Assembly (NCBI RefSeq): GCF_900142845.1
Contig: NZ_FSRU01000001.1
Coordinates: 434,001-498,000 of the forward strand
DNA length: 64,000 bases
Source of the DNA: Paraburkholderia phenazinium
GTDB taxonomy: Bacteria > Pseudomonadota > Gammaproteobacteria > Burkholderiales > Burkholderiaceae
Direction: 5' to 3'
Part shown: piece after piece, positions 19,449 through 28,080 of the stretch
Layout: every line of letters starts with the position of its first letter
How positions within the stretch are numbered: the first letter of the stretch is position 1
The notes under the pieces: model-generated
What the model saw: only the letters and a program-made list of their open reading frames with translations
Database searches by the model: none
What the model was told of the DNA's origin: nothing
Program-made: the position numbers and the translations under genes

Positions 19449-21038
19449 ATGCGTTCTGCACCGCGTTGCAAAGCAAGTTCATCCGTGCCCATCAGGGCCG
19501 CGCAGTATATCCGCATGTCTACGGACCACCAGGAATATTCCTCCGTTTTTCAGAGACAGGCTATCGCAGCCTATGCGCTTGCCCATCACATCCGCATCGT
19601 CAGTATGTACGAAGACGCTGGCATAAGTGGTTTGACCTTGCGAGAGCGTCCGGCGCTCATCCAGTTGTTATTGGACGTTGATAACCCGAAGCGCAAATTC
19701 GCCACTGTGCTTGTGTACGACGTCAGCCGTTGGGGGAGATTTCAGGACGTGGACGAGGCCGCATTTTATGAATATGCCTGCAGACGCGCCGGAATCAACG
19801 TTGTATACGTCGCAGAGCCTTTTGAGAACGACGGAAGTCCAGCGACGTCGATATTGAAGGCGCTGAAACGTGCGATGGCCGCAGAGTTCAGTCGGGAAAT
19901 GTCACGCAAAGTTTTCCTGGGGCACTGCCTCAATGTCGAACGCGGCTTTCATACGGGTGGTCCACCGGGTTACGGATTACGCCGCATCCTTCTCGACGCA
20001 GACCGCAACGTCCGGCACTCCCTCGCCAGATATGAGTACAAAAGTATTCAGACCGACCGCGTTGTCATCGCCCCGGCGGTCAGTGGCGAAGCTGCGGTGG
20101 TTCGGAAAATCTATGAGTGGTACGCAACGCAGCCAATCTCGGCGGCCGCAATAGCAACGCGCTTAAATGATTTTGGGATTTGCAACGGCTCCGGGCGACC
20201 GTGGCAAGGGCAGAACATTCTGAACATCCTCCGCAACGAAATGTACATCGGTACCAATGTGTACAGTCGCACTACTTCCAAGTTGACCAGCCCGTGGGAA
20301 CGGGTTCCAACGCAGGAATGGATTCGTGTCCCCGGAGCGTTTGAGGCTGTCGTCGACAAACGCATCTTCACAGCCGTTCAGCAGAAAATGGAACGAGCCC
20401 GACGCAGACCCACGAGGGACGAGATTACCGACGGTCTGCACAAAATCATCAAACGAGTCGGCAAACTCAATCAGGCAACACTGAGACATTACCGTGGCGC
20501 GCCTTCCGTCGAGCAGATAATGCGCGAGTTTGGAAGCCTGAACGAGGCATACAAGGCTATAGGCTACGCACCGAATCTGGACCCAGCCCGCTCGGAAAAC
20601 CGCTGTGTCGAACGCCGCATGGAGAAGCGGGTCGCCGAAGTGACCATCGACGTCTTGCGGAATCTTGGCCACGAGGTGCGGTACGAAAAGCACACAAATA
20701 CCATGTGTGTCGACGGCTCGTTAAGGCTGAATCTTGTTGTGCGCAGTCCGTGGCTTATCGGCGGCAGCGTCCCCTACTGGGTCGCGCGCTGGCCGGACTG
20801 TTTCCCCGTAGATTTTCTTGTATATGGGCGCATAGAGCGCGCGAATACGGAGCTGCTCGACTTTCACATCTTCCCGCGTGGAAGCCTCGTTCCGGGGGCA
20901 TACACGGTAATCCACCGGCACGGCCAGACACATTTCAAAGCGTATCTGCATCCAAACCTGACACCCCTGCTTGACATCGCTGAGAACGTACCCCTTGAGG
21001 TGTTGGGAAGCACGGTGTCCTGCGGGAGAGTCTCTTGA
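19449..21038 (+). CDS. Large serine recombinase (module A)
   Basis: About 529 residues from the ATG at 19449 (19425 also possible). The resolvase catalytic domain starts with AAQYIRMSTDHQEYS, where S is the nucleophile, followed by YEDAGISGLTLRERPAL and VLVYDVSRWGRFQDVDE. The recombinase domain follows (GFHTGGPPGYGLRR, AIATRLNDFGICNGSGRPW, ILNILRNEMYIGTNVYSR). The C-terminal 170 residues contain an HNH-repeat-like helix pair (MREFGSLNEAYKAIGYAP) and a conserved tail FHIFPRGSLVPG that recurs in the recombinase at 22696. No zinc ribbon is seen. The stop overlaps the next gene (TGATG), so it heads a three-gene operon. Confidence 0.85.
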   Translation: MRSAPRCKASSSVPIRAAQYIRMSTDHQEYSSVFQRQAIAAYALAHHIRIVSMYEDAGISGLTLRERPALIQLLLDVDNPKRKFATVLVYDVSRWGRFQDVDEAAFYEYACRRAGINVVYVAEPFENDGSPATSILKALKRAMAAEFSREMSRKVFLGHCLNVERGFHTGGPPGYGLRRILLDADRNVRHSLARYEYKSIQTDRVVIAPAVSGEAAVVRKIYEWYATQPISAAAIATRLNDFGICNGSGRPWQGQNILNILRNEMYIGTNVYSRTTSKLTSPWERVPTQEWIRVPGAFEAVVDKRIFTAVQQKMERARRRPTRDEITDGLHKIIKRVGKLNQATLRHYRGAPSVEQIMREFGSLNEAYKAIGYAPNLDPARSENRCVERRMEKRVAEVTIDVLRNLGHEVRYEKHTNTMCVDGSLRLNLVVRSPWLIGGSVPYWVARWPDCFPVDFLVYGRIERANTELLDFHIFPRGSLVPGAYTVIHRHGQTHFKAYLHPNLTPLLDIAENVPLEVLGSTVSCGRVS

Positions 21039-21373
21039 TGCGCCCGCGTCGACCAGGCATCGGTTCCTCCGGAATTGAGCCAAACCTGCGCCGGCAAGAT
21101 GGCGCGTCAAAACCAGCAGAGCGCCAACCTGAACCTCGTCGTGCCAGTGGAAGAGCGACTGCAGAGGGAAAGGCCAAAAAAGTTCTCAAGCTCGAGCGTG
21201 CGCGTCAGCGGACTGCAATCAGGCATATGCGGGCGATGCAGTGCGAGATGGCTCTGACGACGAAGGTCCTGCTGAAGCTGCTTTCAGACCCAGCCTTCGT
21301 TGCGCTACTACGTGCCGAGGGGTTCACCTCGATACCGAAGCTCGTTCGTCAGCGGCTCGTGGAGCGGCGTTGA
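21038..21373 (+). CDS. RepB C-terminal-domain-only protein (module A, gene 2)
   Basis: A 111-residue protein in TGATG overlap with the recombinase. The basic, low-complexity N-terminus leads into LTTKVLLKLLSDPAFVALLRAEGFTSIPKLVRQRL. This aligns with the end of the 303-residue ParB/RepB protein of module B (FIVHALRQLMREEGFIGLLEREGLTTLPRVLDQRI). The ParB-like N-terminal domain is absent. The reading frame is intact and tightly coupled at both ends, suggesting a functional short form rather than decay. Confidence 0.6.
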   Translation: MRPRRPGIGSSGIEPNLRRQDGASKPAERQPEPRRASGRATAEGKAKKVLKLERARQRTAIRHMRAMQCEMALTTKVLLKLLSDPAFVALLRAEGFTSIPKLVRQRLVERR

Positions 21374-21993
21374 TGACGAAAGCTCGACCTGCGAGATTCA
21401 TACGTCGTTCAAAGGCTCCGCCCGGGTGCGAAAGACCGCCAGAAATTTGTGCGGAAGCGTTCGCGCTGTTCGTCGGGGAAACGCTTCCCAAACGGACAGT
21501 CGCAGCGCTTGCGAGGATGGTTCCGGCGCGTCAGGTTACATCTGCCCGGACTATGGTCGCAGTGGACAACCTCAGCGGAAATTTCGCTCGAGCCCTATTG
21601 GCAGCGACGCCATCAAGTAAGAGGGGCGATGATGCTCGGGGGCGGCAGTCTCACCCCGATTCAGCACGCCGACTGGCCAGGATGGAACAGGGGCTCATTC
21701 AGATGCAACTCGAGGCGGCAGAACTGCGTTCGCACTACGACGATGACCTGTTTCATTTGGCGCTTGCAGCCTGTTACGTGCGGGGTTGGATGCGGAACGA
21801 AGTGGTGACAACCTGGCTCCACTCGCGCCATCCGGAGTCTGCCGCCGTGCTTGACCGCCTGGCGAAGGCGGCGGACTTCGCAATTGAGCCAAGGCGCCCA
21901 ATGAAACTTCCGTACTCGCCGGCTGCTAGTCCTGCAGCACCTCACAAGAATAAATCAGGTAGGCGCCCGACAGCAGGTGCCCAAGCCCGTTAG
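21373..21993 (+). CDS. RepB-type C-terminal-domain protein (module A, gene 3)
   Basis: A 206-residue protein that starts at ATG 21373 in TGATG overlap with gene 2. Segment PPEICAEAFALFVGETLPKRTVAALARMVPARQV...FARALLAATP aligns with the second ParB/RepB protein of module B (GICREAATLLADKACPATTFNTLKRMRPLRQL...FARAIVAATP). Both share the ensuing coiled-coil and a WLxxRHP tail. The N-terminal ParB-like domain of the longer homologue is missing. Role unknown; probably acts with the recombinase. Confidence 0.65.
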   Translation: MTKARPARFIRRSKAPPGCERPPEICAEAFALFVGETLPKRTVAALARMVPARQVTSARTMVAVDNLSGNFARALLAATPSSKRGDDARGRQSHPDSARRLARMEQGLIQMQLEAAELRSHYDDDLFHLALAACYVRGWMRNEVVTTWLHSRHPESAAVLDRLAKAADFAIEPRRPMKLPYSPAASPAAPHKNKSGRRPTAGAQAR

Positions 21994-21995
21994 AA

Positions 21996-22352
21996 CTACC
22001 GCGTACCAACAAGATAGGTCAGGCAGTGCTGGTAGATGGTCCGCGCTGTTTCCGAACGGAAGTCCAGCCTCAGGTTCTCGCAAAACAGCGTGCAAATCAT
22101 CTGTCTCGAAAAGACAGGCAATGGTTCCGTCTCCAACTGTCGAGCTAGTTCCAAGGCCCGACTCGACAGCATGACCCGCTCGAGAATATCGGCGTTCCCA
22201 CCGTTTGTGTTTAACCATAAGGTCGTGGACTCCACGACGTGACCGTGCGAGAGCCATTCGCCGGTTAGTTGTTTTGCCAGCAAATGCGACGAAACAAGAT
22301 AGGCAAGCAGTTCGGCGCGTGCCCGAAGGTCAAGGTTGAGTGGATTCGTCAC
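21996..22352 (-). CDS. Hypothetical protein convergent to module A
   Basis: A 118-residue ORF with GTG start, rich in helices (LRARAELLAYLVSSHLLAKQLTGEWLSHGHVVESTTLWLNTNG). It ends two bases from the stop codon of the module A gene 3. Text looks coding, with no family recognised. Confidence 0.45.
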   Translation of the reverse strand: MTNPLNLDLRARAELLAYLVSSHLLAKQLTGEWLSHGHVVESTTLWLNTNGGNADILERVMLSSRALELARQLETEPLPVFSRQMICTLFCENLRLDFRSETARTIYQHCLTYLVGTR

Positions 22353-22695
22353 GCTTTAGCGCATTCAATAGGCTCAGTGGGAATGATACATCCGGACACG
22401 AGAGGAGCACGTTATGTCGCGGAAGCGCGCGGAGTTCGCGAATCATGTTCGCGTTTTTTCACTCCGCACGCTCTCAACCGTCCAGCCGAGCTCAACTTCA
22501 TGTCTGTAACCACATACGCGGCAGGCACATTAGGGGCATAACCGACGCGTGAATTCTCTTTTCTAGTTCACTTGGAGCACCGGTGGGCCACGCGGTTGGG
22601 ACCCTAACTGAAACGCTGGGGCGCTGACATCTATCGTCCTTGACTTGGGCGAACATCGAGCTATCACTAATTACCGCGCCAGACGGGAGACGGAA
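22353..22695. other. Intergenic between recombinase modules
   Basis: No gene is supported. It presumably holds the promoters of module B and the convergent gene's upstream region; no clear repeat or att core was recognised. Confidence 0.5.
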
Positions 22696-24318
22696 ATGCC
22701 GCAAGCGGATGGAATATTGACCTCCCTTGCTGGCAGGCTCGCAGCGCAGTATGTGCGGATGTCCACGGACTACCAGCAGTACTCAACCGAAAACCAGAAG
22801 CTGGCCATCGCTGAGTTCGCCGCAATGCAGGGAATATCCATCATCGCTACCTATGAAGACGCAGGAAAAAGCGGTGTGACACTCAAAGGCAGACCTGGTC
22901 TGCTCCAGCTACTTCAGGATGCACAGGCTCCTACACATGCCTTCAGCCTGGTGCTTGTGTACGACGTCAGTCGTTGGGGCCGCTTTCAGGACGTCGATGA
23001 GAGCGCCCACTACGAATACCTGTGCCGGCAGGCCGGCGTACAGGTGGTGTATTGCGCAGAAATCTTCTCACACGACGGCGGCGCTGTGGCGACGTTGATG
23101 AAAACGCTCAAGCGTGCGATGGCCGGGGAATACAGTCGTGAGCTATCCCAAAAGGTTTTCATCGGCCAGTACAAACTTGCTGAGCGAGGTTTTTGGCAAG
23201 GTGCGGCTCCAGGATATGGCCTGCAACGCGTACTGGTTGACTCGGACGGGAATATCAAAGGTCCTCTGCGTCATCGGGAGCACAAAAGCATCCAGACAGA
23301 CAGAGTAATCGTGACGCCCGGTGACGAACGCGAAGTGGCGCTCGTTCGTCGCATCTATGATTGGTACGTTAGTCAGGGAGTTGGGTGCAGACGGATTGCG
23401 GACAGGCTAAACGCGTTCGGGATGTGCAATGCATATGGTCGACCGTGGAATCCACAGAACATTACCGGCATTCTGAGCGGCGAAAAATATGCCGGGACCA
23501 ATCTCTACGCTAGGACATCCAAGAAGCTCGATGCCAACTGGCATAGGAATCCCCCATCCGAGTGGGCTCGTTCAGAGGGCGCGTTTCCTCCTGTCGTTGA
23601 CCACGCGACGTTCGATGCAGCTGAGAGAATCCGGACGAACCGAACACAAAACCTCAGCGACGACGAGATTCTGAAAAGACTGGGTGACTTCGTGCGCTCT
23701 GCGGACGTTGTCAGCGTCAAGGAAATCGACAATGCCCGGACACTACCAGCAGGAAAGACCTACTCCGTACGATTCGGCTGCATCAAGAACGCGTACGCAC
23801 TAGTCGGATACGAGCCAAGCTATCACATGGGAGGACCTGAAGTCTTTCGGGCGTCACGAGCCGCCCAGCAGGAGTGCATTGGAAAGACTACCTCTGCACT
23901 TACGGCTCTTGGCCATCGCGTGGACATTTCCGCGGACGAAACTACCATTCGGGTAGATGATGAACTGGTTATCAGATTCGCTGTGCGCCCGATTCTTCAC
24001 TATGACCGCCGTGGCCCGCGCTGGAGAGTGCGCTGGCCAACCTACTCGTCGCCCGACCTTTTGGTCGTCTTGAGGTTGGACTCCGCGTTTGAGACTCCAA
24101 TCGATTTTTATATTTTTCCCCGAGGCAGTTTGGTGCCCGGTTACGATTTCTCGCTGTCAATCCGCAGCGGCAGTAGCGAACCTTTCGAAATGTTCCGGTT
24201 TTCCGATGAGAGGATTCTGTTTGAACTGACAGCGCGGACTCGCATGGAGGCACTCGATGGAAGCCAATCCCCTCATTCCAATCTCAGATATCCAGATTCG
24301 CCAGATTCGAGTGCTTAA
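22696..24318 (+). CDS. Large serine recombinase (module B)
   Basis: A 540-residue protein from ATG 22696, chosen for GGGAGACGGAA upstream. The catalytic domain begins AAQYVRMSTDYQQYSTENQ, with S as nucleophile, then YEDAGKSGVTLKGRPGL and LVYDVSRWGRFQDVDE. The recombinase domain follows (GFWQGAAPGYGLQR, ITGILSGEKYAGTNLYAR). The C-terminus resembles that of module A (FYIFPRGSLVPGYDFS). The two recombinases are clear paralogues, not recent copies. Gene 2 starts inside its 3' end with a 62-base overlap. Substrate sites are unknown. Confidence 0.88.
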   Translation: MPQADGILTSLAGRLAAQYVRMSTDYQQYSTENQKLAIAEFAAMQGISIIATYEDAGKSGVTLKGRPGLLQLLQDAQAPTHAFSLVLVYDVSRWGRFQDVDESAHYEYLCRQAGVQVVYCAEIFSHDGGAVATLMKTLKRAMAGEYSRELSQKVFIGQYKLAERGFWQGAAPGYGLQRVLVDSDGNIKGPLRHREHKSIQTDRVIVTPGDEREVALVRRIYDWYVSQGVGCRRIADRLNAFGMCNAYGRPWNPQNITGILSGEKYAGTNLYARTSKKLDANWHRNPPSEWARSEGAFPPVVDHATFDAAERIRTNRTQNLSDDEILKRLGDFVRSADVVSVKEIDNARTLPAGKTYSVRFGCIKNAYALVGYEPSYHMGGPEVFRASRAAQQECIGKTTSALTALGHRVDISADETTIRVDDELVIRFAVRPILHYDRRGPRWRVRWPTYSSPDLLVVLRLDSAFETPIDFYIFPRGSLVPGYDFSLSIRSGSSEPFEMFRFSDERILFELTARTRMEALDGSQSPHSNLRYPDSPDSSA

Positions 24319-25168
24319 TCCCCGGACCCGCAGCAGGCGTCAAAAGCAGGCACTGGTCGACAGCATCGCGGCGGTGGGATTGAAGAAGCCGATAACCGTA
24401 AGCCATCGGGCGTGCTCCGGCGATACGGCTGTGTTTGACCTGGTTTGCGGTCAGGGACGACTCGAGGCTGTTCAGGCTCTCGGCCATGACACCATTCCCG
24501 CGCACGTCATCGACAGCGCTGAAGATGAGTGTCTCGTTAAAAGCCTCGTCGAAAATATCGCGAGACGGAACCATTCCACCATGGAATTACTTAAGGACAT
24601 TCAAAGCCTCAGTACGTTCGGGTACACGGACAATCTCATTGCAGACAAGGTAGGCTTGTCTGTCGCATATATGGGAAGCCTGATGTTTCTCCTTGACCGT
24701 GGGGAAGAGCGGCTTATAACAGCCGTTGAGTCCGGGAGCATCCCCATAGCTATCGCCATGCAAATCGCGCGCACCGATGACACAGAGGTGCAATCTGCAC
24801 TGGTTGATGCTTACGAAGACGGCACGTTGAAAGGGCGACAGCTTTCCGTCGTCCGTAAGCTGCTTGTCCGTCGCAGCAGGTCAGGAGGAAAGTTGCTGCC
24901 TGCTTTTAAGGGACCCGGCGCTCCTCGGGCCCGTGAACTGGCTCCGGAGCAGCTACGTCGTCTGTATGTGCGGGAAAGTGACAGGCAAAGGGTGCTTGCA
25001 AAGAAAGTCGAGGTGACTCACGCGCAGTTGCTGTTCATCGTTCATGCCCTGCGTCAGTTGATGCGCGAAGAAGGCTTCATCGGCCTTCTCGAACGGGAGG
25101 GACTCACGACACTTCCTCGCGTGCTCGACCAGCGAATAAGGGCGGAGGCACAACCATGGTCCAGTTAA
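24257..25168 (+). CDS. ParB-like/RepB-like protein (module B, gene 2)
   Basis: A 303-residue protein that starts inside the recombinase gene. A ParB-type N-terminal domain is seen at about 8-110 (KQALVDSIAAVGLKKPITV, CGQGRLEAVQALGHDTIPA, LVENIARRNHST), with an HTH (NLIADKVGLSVAYM) near 130-150, and a RepB plasmid-partition-type C-terminus (LLFIVHALRQLMREEGF...LLEREGLTTLP). ParB proteins bind DNA and CTP; here, linked to a recombinase, it may act as an accessory or segregation factor. No ParA gene is present nearby. Confidence 0.75.
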   Translation: MEANPLIPISDIQIRQIRVLNPRTRSRRQKQALVDSIAAVGLKKPITVSHRACSGDTAVFDLVCGQGRLEAVQALGHDTIPAHVIDSAEDECLVKSLVENIARRNHSTMELLKDIQSLSTFGYTDNLIADKVGLSVAYMGSLMFLLDRGEERLITAVESGSIPIAIAMQIARTDDTEVQSALVDAYEDGTLKGRQLSVVRKLLVRRSRSGGKLLPAFKGPGAPRARELAPEQLRRLYVRESDRQRVLAKKVEVTHAQLLFIVHALRQLMREEGFIGLLEREGLTTLPRVLDQRIRAEAQPWSS

Positions 25169-26130
25169 CAGGACAGCCCCTCAGGGCCGCATTTGAGCGC
25201 CAGCCGATAATGCTACAGCTGGATGCGTTGGTTTCATCACGGCCGCTGCCTCACAATGTCATATCGAGCAAGAAGTTCCTGCAGATTCTGGCTTCCATCT
25301 CTACTGTTGGTCTTGTCGAACCAGTGATTGTGGCGCGCATCGCAGATGACGAAAGCAAGTTCCGGATTCTCGATGGTCGGTTGCGGGTGGAAGCTGTTCG
25401 TCGCCTGAGTTCCACAGAGGTCTTGTGTCTTGTCGCGACCGATGATGAGGCGTACACGTACAACAAGCATATAAGCCGGCTGACACCGGCACAGGACGCA
25501 CGCATGATTGCCAAAGCAATCGAACGTGGCGTTCCAAGGGAGCGGATTGCCCTGGTACTGGGAATCGACATCGGTACTGTCAAGCGCCGGGCGGAACTGC
25601 TGGACGGGATATGTCGCGAGGCGGCGACCCTGCTGGCAGACAAAGCCTGTCCAGCGACGACTTTCAATACATTGAAGCGAATGAGGCCGCTGCGGCAGTT
25701 GCAAGCAGTGGAGCTTATGTGCGGTCAGGGAAATTTCACTTCGGCTTTCGCGCGTGCCATTGTGGCAGCGACTCCGCCGGAGCAACTCGAAGAGAATCAA
25801 GGCACACGAAAGAAATCGGAAAACGAGGTCATGACGCAGCTCGCCAAACTCGAACGGGAACTGGCTACGCTCCAAGCCACGGTGGCTCAAACTGATGAGA
25901 GATACGGTATAGAGCACCTACATCTCACGGTCTCTGTTGCGTACGTGGCAACGCTTGTGAACAATGAGCACGTGTCTCGCTGGCTGAATGAACGGCATCC
26001 CGATTTTGCTGCCCAGTTCGAGACTATTAGCAAGGACGCGCGTGACGCCCGTTCTGCGTCGAACTCAAACGTCTCAAGGTCCAAGAACTTCCGGCACGTT
26101 GGCGGAGAGACTGCTCAACCGCCTCGATAA
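25156..26130 (+). CDS. ParB-like/RepB-like protein (module B, gene 3)
   Basis: A 324-residue protein overlapping gene 2 by 13 bases. The ParB-like N-terminal part has KKFLQILASISTVGLVEPVIV and FRILDGRLRVEAVRRL. An HTH-like segment RERIALVLGIDIGTVKRRAELL follows, and the RepB-like C-terminus (AIVAATPPEQL, then coiled coil LAKLERELATLQATV, and WLNERHP) aligns with module A gene 3. The two ParB-like genes of the module are divergent paralogues and could form heteromers. Confidence 0.75.
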   Translation: MVQLTGQPLRAAFERQPIMLQLDALVSSRPLPHNVISSKKFLQILASISTVGLVEPVIVARIADDESKFRILDGRLRVEAVRRLSSTEVLCLVATDDEAYTYNKHISRLTPAQDARMIAKAIERGVPRERIALVLGIDIGTVKRRAELLDGICREAATLLADKACPATTFNTLKRMRPLRQLQAVELMCGQGNFTSAFARAIVAATPPEQLEENQGTRKKSENEVMTQLAKLERELATLQATVAQTDERYGIEHLHLTVSVAYVATLVNNEHVSRWLNERHPDFAAQFETISKDARDARSASNSNVSRSKNFRHVGGETAQPPR

Positions 26131-26257
26131 ACTGGTTTGCACAGAAGGTGAACTCGATGCGCGATTCAATCATGCGCTGGCAGTTACCCGGGGGCTGAGC
26201 GTGACGCGGTCGCGCACGCGTGAATTTTCGACTTTCATCTGATTGATTTTTAGTCGG

Positions 26258-26560
26258 TCACCGGAACACGCGGTTCCATAACGCGGTGACGACCGCCGCT
26301 ACAATCGTTTTGAGAGAGAGTTCACGGTAGGTATCTAGGGAGTTGATTGGCGGAGACTCCCGAGCGGGTAAGCCCCGGAGGGCCCGAACTTTGCGGTGCA
26401 ACCACGCCGAGCGTGCTGCGCGAGCGAATGCCCTCTCGGCCTCTTGCGGCAGGTCCGTGATAATGTCAAATTCCCGGCCGTCGATGTATCCCGACAACGA
26501 ATATCCCGAGGCCCGCTGCGTCATCCACCCCACATAGCCCCATGCAAAGACTTGGGTCAC
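26258..26560 (-). CDS. Small protein with C-terminal hydrophobic helix
   Basis: A 100-residue ORF with GTG start, overlapping the upstream stop (GTGA). It has AERAFARAARSAWLHRKVRALRGL and ends with the possible membrane helix LKTIVAAVVTALWNRVFR. The coupling supports coding. No family recognised. Confidence 0.45.
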   Translation of the reverse strand: MTQVFAWGYVGWMTQRASGYSLSGYIDGREFDIITDLPQEAERAFARAARSAWLHRKVRALRGLPARESPPINSLDTYRELSLKTIVAAVVTALWNRVFR

Positions 26561-26784
26561 TTCGCCTCCTTCGTCGATATCGCAAGTTTCACGATGAGTT
26601 GATATTCTGTATTGGAGCGGATTGGCCCATCAGCGCTGATTGTCCCAGATACAAAAGACAGTACTTGCCGGACGACGCTTGACCAATCCTCGGGTGTGTT
26701 TCGGTGCTCGTGCGCGACGGACCTTCGCTTTGACCAAACGTCCGAGCGTCCCAGATGGTATGGTGAGAATCGTATCCACCACAT
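26557..26784 (-). CDS. Hypothetical ORF, 5' end uncertain
   Basis: The last 50 codons (TPEDWSSVVRQVLSFVSGTISADG, IVKLAISTKEAK) look coding, and the stop is coupled to the next gene. The 5' half overlaps the extended DUF29 frame; a frame change near 26710 could link the two. Boundaries are therefore uncertain. Confidence 0.3.
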   Translation of the reverse strand: MWWIRFSPYHLGRSDVWSKRRSVAHEHRNTPEDWSSVVRQVLSFVSGTISADGPIRSNTEYQLIVKLAISTKEAK

Positions 26785-27409
26785 CGGGCGCGAGCATGCA
26801 AATCATCAGTGCCATACGCGAAATTATCGCCCCCGCTTTATCGTTAAGGCATTTGGTGGGTCGCCCAACATTAATTCGGTGGTAGCGGATGCGAGCACCA
26901 CTTTTTCCGCCAACGCGTATATACGTAGCGTCCATGTTGAACGCCAGGACCCTCAGGTCCACGTGGAGAAGCTTCGAGGCGTTGGCTGGCAACCAGCTCT
27001 CGGAAAGAACATCGTTGATTGCCCAAGGACATTCCGATGGGAACGAATCGTGTTCGTTTTCAGTCGTCGCCTGAGCGAGTGCGTCTGCCCATATAAACTG
27101 GAACGTTCGGGGCTCATCAATCCGCGCACGCAGACTCGGAGAGTCGTCCAGAATTTCGGCAACTCCTAACCGTCGAGCCTCAATCATTGCCGAACGACTG
27201 CCAGTGCGCTCATCTGGCAAGTAGTGCCACACAAGCAAATAGGCAAGCAGAACCGACACCTGTTTAGTGAACTCACGCAGTTCCGCCTTAGCGACATCGT
27301 CAATCTCGTCGGCAACGTGCTCGGTGTCCAGCCGGTCGAAACGACGTTCCCGCAGAAATCGGGCTTGTTCAAATGCCCACGCGCTTACATCCTCGTCATA
27401 GGCTGTCAT
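26630..27409 (-). CDS. DUF29 family protein with atypical C-terminal extension
   Basis: From ATG 27409 (AAGGAG five bases upstream) a 259-residue frame begins MTAYDEDVSAWAFEQARFLRERRFD and continues with VADEIDDVAKAELREF, LVWHYLPDERTGSRS and VLSESWLPANA, the full DUF29 domain of about 150 residues. The remaining 110 residues are not part of the family and become basic and low in coding quality, so the natural stop may be lost. DUF29 function is unknown; it is common on mobile elements. The start overlaps a 17-codon ORF (ATGA). A truncated copy lies at 16474. Confidence 0.7.
   Translation of the reverse strand: MTAYDEDVSAWAFEQARFLRERRFDRLDTEHVADEIDDVAKAELREFTKQVSVLLAYLLVWHYLPDERTGSRSAMIEARRLGVAEILDDSPSLRARIDEPRTFQFIWADALAQATTENEHDSFPSECPWAINDVLSESWLPANASKLLHVDLRVLAFNMDATYIRVGGKSGARIRYHRINVGRPTKCLNDKAGAIISRMALMICMLAPDVVDTILTIPSGTLGRLVKAKVRRARAPKHTRGLVKRRPASTVFCIWDNQR
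26881..27166 (-). repeat. Dispersed repeat inside DUF29 (286 bp)
   Basis: This segment matches 16474-16759 over its whole length at high similarity and in the same orientation. Both copies begin (plus strand) with GGTAGCGGATGCGAGCACCA. It ends at codon G of GVAEILDD. Confidence 0.75.
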
Positions 27410-27459
27410 CTGAACTCCTTGGTAGAAATCACCCGTGCGCCGCAAGTGACGAAAGTCAT
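27406..27459 (-). CDS. 17-residue linker ORF
   Basis: MTFVTCGARVISTKEFR lies between the 43-residue membrane gene and DUF29, overlapping both by ATGA. It may only serve translational coupling or carry the AAGGAG of the DUF29 gene. Coding is uncertain. Confidence 0.3.
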   Translation of the reverse strand: MTFVTCGARVISTKEFR

Positions 27460-27587
27460 TTCCGGATGATTGAGACCACAAAAATGAAGCCAACTATCAG
27501 TCCGAGCACGAGAGCTATCCGGCCGACCCACTCGACCACGAAATCGACATTCTTCTGTGACTCAGCGAAGCGAAACAGCCATTTCAT
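27456..27587 (-). CDS. 43-residue membrane protein (family member 1)
   Basis: A short gene starting MKWLFRFAESQKNVDFVVEW, with one transmembrane helix IALVLGLIVGFIFVVSIIRK. GAGGAAAG precedes the ATG. A same-length paralogue lies at 28215-28346, and a related C-terminus occurs at 13212. The first residues, MKWLxRFAxSQKN, are conserved. Function unknown; the context is a cluster of small island genes. Confidence 0.65.
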   Translation of the reverse strand: MKWLFRFAESQKNVDFVVEWVGRIALVLGLIVGFIFVVSIIRK

Positions 27588-27711
27588 GACTTTCCTCGGT
27601 GGCGGTATGGACTGCTTTTACAACACACCGCGCGCGGTCCTGTTCGATTGGATGAAGCCTTTGACGCGACCGCCGATGCGCGATGAATATGCCGGAAGCT
27701 TGCGAAGAGCT

Positions 27712-27924
27712 CTACAGACCAAGAGGGTCGCTATCTTCAGATTGCGAATCGAAATACTCTCTGGCAGCGAGCCTCCTATCCGCGGCATATTTCGCAACTG
27801 AAGCGTCGTCGATTTCGTAGTCGCTGTTCTCAGTGGGAGCGCCGGTTAGAGCGCCACGCTCAAGGAGTACCCGCACGTGCGGACGACTTACGAAAAGGAA
27901 CCTGGCTGCTTCCATGACGTTCAT
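27712..27924 (-). CDS. Excisionase-type helix-turn-helix protein
   Basis: A 70-residue protein from ATG 27924 (27975 is a longer option). MNVMEAARFLFVSRPHVRVLLERGALTGAP is an HTH_17/excisionase-like winged helix, and the acidic tail ends DPLGL. Similar proteins act as antitoxins or excision regulators. No toxin partner is recognised next to it, although a small gene could be missed. Confidence 0.65.
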   Translation of the reverse strand: MNVMEAARFLFVSRPHVRVLLERGALTGAPTENSDYEIDDASVAKYAADRRLAAREYFDSQSEDSDPLGL

Positions 27925-28080
27925 GTGCCTCTCATCGGAGTAGTGTGTAGACGACGAATGCGACAGCGGACACAATGCAAAGACTGAACCGGTCCCGGCT
28001 AGCCAAATCGCGACTCGGGCAACTTCTTCTGTGGTGAGGCGAAGCGGGGAGGAGCCATTCTGAAAGAGGGTTGAGCAGCT

